A DNA stretch of 64,000 bases from Bigelowiella natans CCMP2755 (lineage: Eukaryota; Cercozoa; Chlorarachniophyceae): contig ADNK01000816.1 in NCBI GenBank assembly GCA_000320545.1, positions 10,001 to 74,000 of the forward strand. The letters are read 5' to 3'. The position numbers and the translations under genes were made by a program. A model generated the notes under the pieces. The model was given only the letters and a program-made list of their open reading frames with translations, was not told the DNA's origin and did no database searches. Below, piece after piece: positions 55,583 to 64,000 of the stretch. How positions within the stretch are numbered: the stretch's first letter is position 1; the number at the start of each line of letters is the position of its first letter.

Positions 55583-56681
55583 CGAAGACTTTGTGTCATG
55601 TGGTGCTCGGCATGTGATCTACACTTCATTAGTGAACATCGCAAACCTCAGACGCCAACTTTTAGACTTGTGCAGCAGTTCCATTTTTTGGCTCGCGTCT
55701 GGAGGCAACAACATCTCACTTGACTACAACCATCGCTACAGGACCATTCTAGCATTGCTAGATTTAGCTGAACAGATGGTAGATCCGATGCGGTGGCACT
55801 GATTGTGATGAAGAATTTGTTGCCTGCCTGACACTCAAAACAATGCGTTGCAAAAAAAAATCACAAAACAATGTGTTGCATGGTGATCGAAGATGGTTTC
55901 GCGCGCCATGCTGGTTCAGTTGCGCAGACATGCATGACATTGCAATCGCCCGAGCCAGTTGGGAGCCTTTCTCTCTAGCGTTCTAGTCGACAGCTGCGGA
56001 CGCATGGCGTCACACATGGCGTCTCACAAGCGAAGCGGAAGTGACATGGTGAAGCAGATGATCAAGCGTAGAGACAACTCTGGACGAACTCATTGTCGTG
56101 GAAGATCTAGATGTGACACGTGAACCTGACTAGCTGAGCATTCTGGCATTGCTGAATTGCTGAATTGCTGAATGTGTCATTCTGTCCTCTGCGTGTTTTC
56201 ACGTGCTAGCGTGGGTGTCCTGCGAACACATCTAGACGTCCAGGTGTGCCCGAATTTCGCACATTCCAGCATTGGCTGCTAGCCTGGCTAGCTTGCATAG
56301 CTGGGTCACAACACGCACCAGTGAATGCACACGTGCCCAGCGAACAGGTCCAGAGGTTGTGCGCGGAAGCGTCACACTCTGCTCTCACGTGTTCGTTGTG
56401 CGACGTGGTGTTGCGAATTTGCAACATTGCAACGTCAATTGAACGATGGTCAGTGTTCACGTTCGCTCACGGCAACGTCGACAGAGCAATGCTGGAATGC
56501 CTGTTGGAAGGCCAGAAGGCCCAGAGGTGGCGTGAAAACATGCGCGTTGCCACGGGTGGTGAAAGTGCTTGGCCAGGTCTAGAGATTGCCAGCTTGACCA
56601 ATCCTGGCACTTTTGTTCGTGGAGGTGTGAACAGAGGCCAACACCAGCAATGATCAATTTGCATGTCGTCGTGGAACTTGC

Positions 56682-56721
<40 letters not shown>

Positions 56722-57238
56722 TTTCTCTCTTCTTTCTCTCCGTGACAGTTTGTTCTCACCGGACGTGAAAGTGCCCAGCACCGATGAGAACGAACGAACG
56801 TGCGAACTGCACGATTCCAACGGTGCAGTTCCAGAGTTGAAAGACTCTTCACCACGTCCTCCTCAATCCATGATCAACAAAATGAGACCCAATTTCCCCA
56901 TTTTTTTCCTTTCTGAGAGGCCAGTTGCAGTTCGTGCGTGCTCAGGCACTGAAGTGACGATGACACAAAAGAAAATGGTCACATGGCAAGACGATGTCGG
57001 CTGCAACTTAGTGCACAACATCTTCGGGAGCGCGAGATTTCGACCCTCAGCTTCTTCCGAAAAAAATATGCGCACCGCCGTTGTTCCAGTGCGAATTGGA
57101 GCTATTTTGAGCCAGATACGGTAAAAATGTAGGACATTTCTCATTTTTATGATCCTCAAAGCCCATCTCGAACTCTGTGTGCTGCAATCGCTTCACTCAC
57201 AGCGTGTCCAAAGCTTGCTAGTTGCTCGTTTTTCCGCA
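55583..57238. other. Intergenic block, about 1.65 kb
   Basis: No supported gene. From 55830 to 56660 it is similar in style to 15640-16670: dense in CACGTG, TTGCAACATTGCAACG-like and GCTAGC words. It contains a (CT)n at 56685-56713. The 135-aa plus-strand open frame at 56246-56653 has no splice or family support. Confidence 0.5.
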
Positions 57239-58870
57239 ATGGGTTTGTGTGCTTCATTGGACATAGATGATGGGAGTGCGGAGGCCATTAGGAACAAGAA
57301 CATTGAGAATCAACTTCAGGAAGAACAGAAAGAAGATGAGGTTTACTTTTAAATACGTTTGTAGCTCAACTGTCTAGTACTTTTCTCACAATGGGAATGA
57401 GGAGGTGTGCTCATATGTGATATACTAGAAAATATACAAGCTGCTACTTCTTGGGGCTGGAGAAAGTGGGAAAAGCACGATTCTAAAGCAGGTGACTAGC
57501 TCATGTGCATGAAGATGCTGTCCGTGGTAATTTGAATAATCGAAACAAAAATACGAAATCCACAGATCATGACCATTTATGGAGATTGGTTTTCCACGAG
57601 ACAGAGAGAAGAATATTGTGCTGTGGTGCGCTCCAAGACGGTCCTTGCAATGCGTGACCTTGTGAAAGCAGCAGGGAATTTACTCGAAGCAGAAAAGGAT
57701 GAAAAGTATCGACTGAAAGACGAGAACGCGCAGCATGTTTCAGTGATAAAGACCTCAGATTCCACTGACATGCCTTCAAATGTCGCTGTGTCCGTAGCGT
57801 CACTTTGGAAAGATCCAGCTATAAAAGCTGCTTGGGTGGAGAGAGATCTAATGCCGGACGTCTGGGATACCGCAGACTACTTCTTTAACAAGGCAGAGGA
57901 GGTTGGCTTGGAAAACTATGTTCCCAGTGAAATTGACATTCTGCGAGTCCGAAACAGGACTACGGGTGTTGTTGAGAATCACTTTACGATTCACAACTCG
58001 GATTTTGCCCTTTATGATGTCGGCGGTCAACGTAGTGAGAGAAAGAAATGGATTCATTGCTTCGAGGATGTCACGTGCGTGCTGTTTGTTGCCAACCTCG
58101 CTGGATATAACCAGGTGACTATCATAGGAAGCTTGCTTCCATGATTGCCACGCGCTAAAATGCTAGTTTGTTTCGTAGGTTCTCTGGGAAGACGGGAAAA
58201 CGAACAGAATATCGGAGGTATAATTTATGTGATCTACGTTGCAAACCAGATCACATACAGCATCAGCAGTCGATATGCATACCCTTTATGAGTCAGGCTT
58301 TGCACCTCTTCGGAGATATCTCTAATTCAAAATGGTTCGTCGGGACAACCATAGTGCTATTCCTCAACAAGGTCGATATATACAAGGAAAAGATCAGCAA
58401 GTAAGAGGCAGCATTTCAGACTAAATGAACTGAGTTTTGAGGTGGCGCTGGTACTCTGCTATAGATTCCCCATCACGGTATGTCCTGATCTTGCGGACTT
58501 TGAAGGCGACACCGATGACTTTGAGGAGACTACAGATTTTATCCAGGAGAGATTCTTTGAGCGTATCAAGGTGTGTACTCTATCTGAAGCGTGAAAATTC
58601 CAGTCTGAATTTGTTGCTGTATGTGTGTGAAGGACAAGTCGAAGAGAGTGCACTCGCATCTAACTTGCGCTTGTGACAAAGAAAATGTTCTTCATGTCTT
58701 CGAAGCGTAAGCTCAGACCAACGCATAATTCACAAACTAGTTTCTTAAAACATTTTGCGACGAGCATAATTTGACCCATTGTGTATTTTGATATGCAACA
58801 AAGGGTGAAGGACACTGTCTTGCGTCAAGGCCTCCGAGCTGCTGGTTTGATAGATTCGCGAATGCTATGA
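57239..58870 (+). CDS. Heterotrimeric G-protein alpha subunit
   Basis: Eight exons (57239-57340, 57429-57491, 57566-58114, 58179-58217, 58261-58400, 58465-58570, 58633-58706, 58804-58870) join in phase to 379 aa. It starts MGLC, so Gly2 myristoylation and Cys4 palmitoylation are likely. G motifs: P-loop GAGESGKST, switch I DILRVRNRTTG with the catalytic Arg and Thr, switch II DVGGQRSERKKW, NKVD (guanine specificity), and HLTCACDKEN, where most family members have TCAT. The C-terminus (LRQGLRAAGLIDSRML) is of normal length and lacks a pertussis-toxin-type Cys. A short extra segment (HQQSICIPFMSQ) precedes the ALHLFGDISNS helix. It relays signals from membrane receptors. Confidence 0.9.
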
Positions 58871-59796
58871 GCCAGCATGTTTCACATGCAGAATGTTCTT
58901 TGCTCATAGTTTATGTGTTTGTCGATTTTGATTAAATTACATTAAATATTTAAAAGTGCGAAATTTGATTCAAATGCGACATTTGGAATTCGAAATGCAA
59001 AGCTTTATATAACAAATCGCCACTGTATGGTTGTCTAGATGTATACCGGCTTTACCGCATTGCAGCCACCAATGCGATTGTTTGTATGTGGCGATAAACA
59101 TCGTATGCTCAATGCTAACTTGATTGCTGACCCATTGCATGACTGAGCTGAGTGCGCACGGATGAATGATATCAACGTGGATTACATGCATCGATCTCGC
59201 AGTACGATTATATGACATAGGTGATGCTTGTCAACAATGAATTGAGAAGTCTGAAGCTAGACACGTTGCTATGTATGCGCTTCCTTAGTTCACCACGGCG
59301 ACAACCCCTAGACCCAGCCATGTCACGTTGCGCGCAGCGATGTGTAGAGCTATGCATTGTACGATCACTAGGTCAGGCTGTGGCGCTGCGGATGTTCGAT
59401 TCACGTCTCGCGTTACGTTTGGCTCGTCGCATCCACTGTGTTGCGACATGGGACCGCCGATTGACGAGATTGGCCGAAATAGTCCTTGAGGGTCGTGGTT
59501 GCTGGGCTAGTGGAGACTAGCTTTTCGCTCTCTGACGTGCATATCTAGATATGGGGCAGCATATTACAGGTTCATGTGCAGATGCGTCTAGGCGTGTGCA
59601 ACGTCACTACACGCAACATTGCATCGCCTTTGTTTTTCGGTTATATTAAAGTCCTTAAATCGTTTTTCGCGTCCAGATCGAGTGACCGCATAGATCTTGG
59701 TACTCAGCCTGTTCTATGCATGTGACCGCATGTGTACCGCTCATGCCTAGCTGCTCGCCATGAAGTGACGGAAGTAATAATGCCAAATAAATAACT
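58871..59796. other. Intergenic, nothing recognised
   Basis: Convergent between the G-alpha stop and the NAR1 stop. No exon seen. Confidence 0.5.
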
Positions 59797-61430
59797 CTAC
59801 CAATCAAAATTTAACGAGGTGTGCCGCTTTGAAGAGATTTTAGGCCTCCTGACTGAAGGGGGCAATCTTCTTGACAAAGGGGTATTGCTTGTAGTAATCG
59901 GTAAACTCATATTTTTTTCTTTCGAACTAAAAGAATTATTTTCGTCTGCAGCTTGCGCGCCGACCTGGTGATACACCTCAGTGGCAGAGGCAGTATAAGC
60001 TGACTTCTTATAACCTCTGATTTCATCGCCAATTCGAGCGTCTTCGGGGTACTTCACAGGCAACTTATAGTATTCTACTTGTTGTTTGTGGACTAATTCA
60101 CGCTGTTTCTTAAGACTGCCTGAGCGGAAGGGCTGAACTGTCATCGTTTGAGGCAGATCTTCACTCGATGCTTTTATTTGGCCGCCCCCATTCGTGCAGC
60201 CGCTCGGGCACGACATGACCTCGACGTAGTGGTACTTGCAGCTTCCTCTGAGAATGTTTTGAGTCAGAATCTGCACGCTTTTGAACCCGTACACAAGGGC
60301 ACATCGGAGGACAGCCTGCTTTCCACTGCTGATCCTGAGAATTGAAAAGGAAAATGCGTCAGTCGTTACCACCGTCTCTGTGCAGTGCTCTCCACAGGCA
60401 ATAGGAGCGACTCACCGCGCAGGGAAGGAAAAAGTAAGAAAGTGCGTATTTTAGGGGCACGCAGCGCACAGATAGATGTTGCTGTTGTTGTCCATACGTT
60501 GCTTCCCAGATGTTGTGACGCCCCCGGGTAAACGTCAGGGCCTGCACATCGAGCTCGAACAATTTCTTAGCTGCAATTCGCATGACGTTATAAGCATAGC
60601 CCCCGGAGACGCCACTGTCAGGAGGACGATGTAGCATAGATTCACATTCGAGAGGAGGAGGAGGAGGAGGAGGAGAAGAAGAAGAAGAAGAAGGGACTAT
60701 CTCTGCAAATGTGCAATTTTTCTGAGCTAGATAGGAGTCCAATAGTAGCTTCAGTTCCTCTGTGGAAAGCACAAGATCTACCATGCCATTGTATGATGCG
60801 CTTTTGCCTGTACCACTGCTCGAAAGTTCAGGAGGGTCATCTGCATCATCGCCCTCGCCATCACTCCTCCTCGCTGCTGCTGATATTTGGTAGGCTTCCA
60901 CCCGTTTATCATAGCAAGGGGCAACGTGGACGTGCAACAATTGGCGAGGAGGAGGGTGGGGGGGGGGTTCTAAGGATGACGTTGCTGCTGCTTTCGCATC
61001 ATCTCCTGATCTAATACTATCCCTCGCAATGATCTCTCCGGCTACCCCCATAATAGAGTTGACTTTGCTTAGACATCTCAGTAGCCGTTCAGAACCCTTT
61101 CTGGTGACGAAAGTCACCCACCCGGGACATTCTCCGCATAATACTGGTAGTGAGGAATTTGATTGCTGCAACTGCTGCTGCCCCGTCATCATGCCTTCCG
61201 TTCCATTGAAAGTTGCTGCTGCTCGGTAACGGTCCACAAACTCATCGGCAGCTTGCAGTAGAGCGGCGGGCTGGGCGAGAGTTTGGGTTGGGATAACGTC
61301 TTCCGCTCCATATGATTTCAGGATATGAAGGATTCGGCCGAAGGCGTCTTGAATTGTGTCGTCGAAAGCAAGTGCTAGCGAAGTCAGAGACTGCGGTGCC
61401 TGAGCATTACAATATTAGTTCATGTGATGG

Positions 61431-61476
<46 letters not shown>

Positions 61477-62034
61477 AGTGATGATGATGATAATGATGAT
61501 GATGACGATGATGATGGTGATGATGGGCTTGGCCCAATTAATTCGAAGGCTTGAATGGTACCAAGCTGAAAAGCACACGCTTTGTATCACTAGAGTTGAT
61601 GCGTTCTTTAATTTTGTCAACATTGAAGGTTCTTGAGAACACTGTTTCTCCCGAAGTTGCGCATCCACTACATGCCATGCAATCTGAAAGGACGACGCCA
61701 ACTGTGCCATTCCTGATTGCGGCCGTCCCTACGCAGTACAGTTCTGTGAAGTACTTTAAATCAACGAGTTATATGCCTCACCTGAATTCTCATTCATCAT
61801 CCCTTCAGGGTTTGTGCATGCCGTCTTTGCATCGAAGAAATCATTGTAGTTCCCTAGCTTCAGTGACGCAGCCACCTTCCGAATTCGCACGCGTCCAAAG
61901 TGTTTATGGTTAGCATCGTCAAGTACGATGCGGAAGATTAAAGAAATAACGATAAATAATAAAATTGGATTCCCGTTGAATCTCCAACCAAAGCTAGATC
62001 TGTGTAGACGAGCGCGCGCCCTTCCGGGCACCAT
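59797..62034 (-). CDS. Cytosolic Fe-S assembly factor NAR1/NARFL
   Basis: Four exons (62034-61782, 61743-61562, 61399-60498, 60334-59797) join in phase to 624 aa. It matches [FeFe]-hydrogenase-like NAR1, which passes Fe-S clusters to cytosolic and nuclear apoproteins as part of the CIA machinery. Landmarks: SLKLGNYNDFF, cluster-binding SDCMACSGCATSGE, LPVLCGECPGWV, HVHVAPCYDKR, VDLVLSTEE, SGGYAYNVMRIAAKK, YGFKSVQ, YHYVEVMSCPSGCTNGGGQI. It is longer than usual because of low-complexity insertions (poly-Pro, poly-Ser; for example at 60640-60700 on the minus strand). The start at 62034 is uncertain: the first ~60 residues include a hydrophobic stretch unlike NAR1, and the true start may lie in an upstream exon. 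Confidence 0.8.
61424..61525. repeat. (GAT)n microsatellite
   Basis: About 100 bp of ATG/GAT repeats within the NAR1 intron between exons 2 and 3. It makes spurious poly-Asp and poly-Met ORFs. Confidence 0.9.
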
Positions 62035-62895
62035 TTATTTGTCGGAAGCTCACAGTGCTGTGCTGGACACGTGTAAAGGTTTTATTAGAAAAATAATTCT
62101 GATTTTTTCGCATAGAAAATATCGTCATATCACTGGCATTCAAATTGTAAAAAACGGTGTCATTTTGGATTTAAGATATATATTTTCTGCAGCATTTCAC
62201 ATAATGTGGACGGGAAAGCAAATCGTCACAGGAGAAACTGAAATCTGAAAGAGCCATCTCGTGGGCTGCGTAGCAGCTACGCAACTACTCAAAAATCCGG
62301 TAATTCCGGGGATTATTCTTATTTGACATTAAAGCGCTCTATTCCTGATTTCGTGAAGAGCTGCTGAGTTGTTTTTCCCCACGCTGTGGCTTGGGACATT
62401 TTGTTCTCCCGAAATTGGGGAACTCAGGAACTCGGGCGATTTTGGTGCGTTGATCGATGTCGTAGGTCGTAGATGAAAAATGTAGTAGATTTGCATAGTT
62501 CACTGCACAACGCGCATGTGCGTCTGGATACCCCAGAAACGTGCCTGAGACGGAGTCAAGAAAAATTATTGTTTGAGGCATTAATTTATAGAGGTGAGAC
62601 ATGAACAATTTAATGACGTCTTATAAAAAATCGCTGCCTTTTTACTACGACTGTGTTTCATTGAACCGGAATATAATATTAAAGGCTTGCCACGCGTACT
62701 AAACCTACTCAACCAGGTTAACCCCCCCCATACCATGCAAGCGTCGATTTTTCTTTGCGCGATGAGTCATTTTAGCTGATCAAGAAGATGAATCGGAAGA
62801 TGATTGTGGAGACGAATGGCGTCTGCCAACTGGGAAGCTGAGAGTATGATTTGCGTGTATTCAGGCTGAACTCCACACATAGCTCCTACACGAAC
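62035..62895. promoter_or_regulatory. Divergent upstream region
   Basis: Between NAR1 (-) and aldolase (+). Open frames here have no coding evidence. A missing first exon of NAR1 could lie here. Confidence 0.4.
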
Positions 62896-64000
62896 ATGTC
62901 TGAATCTAAGCTTGATATCCCTACCGGCGTCCTCACTGGAGACCAAACTGCAAAACTTTTTGCACACGCCAGCGCTAATGGATACGCTATTCCTGCATTC
63001 AACTGCACGTCATCATCCACAATCAATTGCGTGCTCGAGGCTGCTCGTGATGCCAAGTCCCCAATCATTATCCAGGTGGATCTGCTATTATGTTCATTTC
63101 TGAGCACACTAAATAATTATTCGCTCCTGCTGAGAGAATGCAGTTGTCTCATAAAATGGATGCGGCACTATTCGTTGATGTCGTTGATCTTAAATGTCCC
63201 CACCCCCCCCTCTCAGGTGTCCAACAGCGGCGCAGGCTTCTACGCTGGAAAGAGCTTACCAAAAACGGAAGCATCCATCCTTGGAGCTGTGGCTGCTGCA
63301 ATGCATGTGCGCACTATGTCCAAGTTTTACGGGGTGAGGAATACTCACCACTTCGTACAGTCCTAACCGGCTCATCGAATCGTGTTCAATACTTGTCATG
63401 GCGTTCGTTGATTTCTTCATCATCTACCCCTGATGATAACACAACCTCGTCGCAGGTTCCTGTAGTCCTGCACTCCGACCACTGCGCGAAGAAGCTTTTG
63501 CCTTGGTTCGACGGCATGCTCAAGGTAGCAACCACCGAATGGTAGCGATAGTAGTGTGAACATTCAATGTCGCACGTAATTGAATGATAATACGTACGTG
63601 GTAGTGGACGATAAGATGATAATTTAGCTATCTTGGTTTTCTCCTCCAATGTAGATGAAATGCATTCGCTCTGTTGTGAATTTAAATGGGCATCTATGTC
63701 ACCCTCTTGTCTCCTTGTCGTCGATTATAGGCTGACGAGGAGTACTTCAAAGTTTATGGCGTGCCTCTGTTCAGCAGCCACATGCTTGACCTCTCTGAGG
63801 TAGGTTGGTTTGCTTTCACATCAACGAACGAGCAATCGATGTATGCAACGACTTCTGCTAAGCCACTTGCTGTATGATTTGTCGCTTCACCTCACTGGAA
63901 CATGACAAGATGACCCCCTCCTTCTCCTCCTCCACTCCCCTCCCCTCCCTTGACCCCTGACTTTCTTCTCCCTGCGGCATAGGAAAAAGATGACGAGAAC
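62896..64000 (+). CDS. Class II fructose-bisphosphate aldolase, 5' part
   Basis: Cut by the window edge. Exons 62896-63075, 63217-63333, 63456-63524, 63731-63799 and 63983 onward are all in phase. Starts MSESKLDIPTG. Family marks: YAIPAFNCTSSSTIN, then KSPIIIQVSNSGAGFYAGKS, and VPVVLHSDHCAKKLLPWFDG, where the Asp is catalytic and the His binds zinc. ADEEYFKVYGVPLFSSHMLD follows. It cleaves fructose-1,6-bisphosphate in glycolysis, or works in the reverse direction. Several introns carry C-rich runs before the acceptors. No signal or transit peptide is seen, so a cytosolic form is likely. Confidence 0.88.

Noticed and set aside
56246-56653. 135-aa plus-strand ORF
   Set aside because: Lies in a repetitive intergenic block; no splice sites or family resemblance.
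61312-61710. Poly-Asp and poly-Ile/poly-Met ORFs
   Set aside because: Produced by the GAT microsatellite in a NAR1 intron.

Overview
The window is nuclear DNA of a eukaryotic microbe. Most genes are split by short GT-AG introns (about 40-300 bp), with no operons and no Shine-Dalgarno sites. I rebuilt exons by hand from splice signals and reading-frame continuity, so most gene models combine several ORFs. The gene content (class I-type PI3-kinase, Qbc-SNARE, G-alpha, TFIIE-beta, class II aldolase, cytosolic Fe-S factor NAR1, two-pore K+ channel with EF-hands) fits a free-living protist or alga, perhaps a stramenopile or another secondary-plastid lineage. The species cannot be fixed from sequence alone.

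Layout. 0.5-2.0 kb: small intron-rich gene (-). 2.2-3.5 kb: two-pore K+ channel with EF-hands (+). 4.1-5.2 kb: SNAP-25-like SNARE (-). 5.5-5.75 kb: weak exon pair (-). 6.4-8.2 kb: secreted protein whose predicted mature N-terminus is histidine (-). 9.7-12.8 kb: phosphate-carrier-like protein with a long presequence (-). 13.3-15.1 kb: two small divergent genes of unknown function. 16.7-22.4 kb: complete Ty3/gypsy LTR retrotransposon with LTRs that look identical. 23.4-31.8 kb: class I-type PI3-kinase in more than 30 exons (+). 32.4-32.9 kb: small membrane-anchored ABM-like protein (-). 33.5-35.2 kb: TFIIE-beta (+). 36.2-38.4 kb: secreted 2-oxoglutarate dioxygenase-like protein (-). 39.0-42.2 kb: coiled-coil protein (+). 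42.7-45.8 kb: permuted papain-like (C92/NlpC-P60-type) protein (-). 46.3-47.6 kb: TMX2-like thioredoxin membrane protein (+). 48.4-49.4 kb: redoxin with an acidic tail (-). 50.2-55.6 kb: DnaJ-X protein (+). 57.2-58.9 kb: G-alpha (+). 59.8-62.0 kb: NAR1/NARFL (-). 62.9 kb to the window end: class II fructose-bisphosphate aldolase (+, cut by the window edge).

The genes are unrelated housekeeping and signalling functions, not one pathway. Two signalling genes (G-alpha and class I PI3K) could belong to one receptor-linked cascade, but the sequence does not show it. Intergenic DNA and many introns are full of di- and trinucleotide microsatellites, some of which run into coding exons. I found no rRNA, tRNA or CRISPR array. 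No novel multi-gene system is evident. The most interesting items are the histidine-first secreted protein, the K+ channel with abnormal selectivity filters, the PI3K with a WW-like N-terminus, and the recent retrotransposon.
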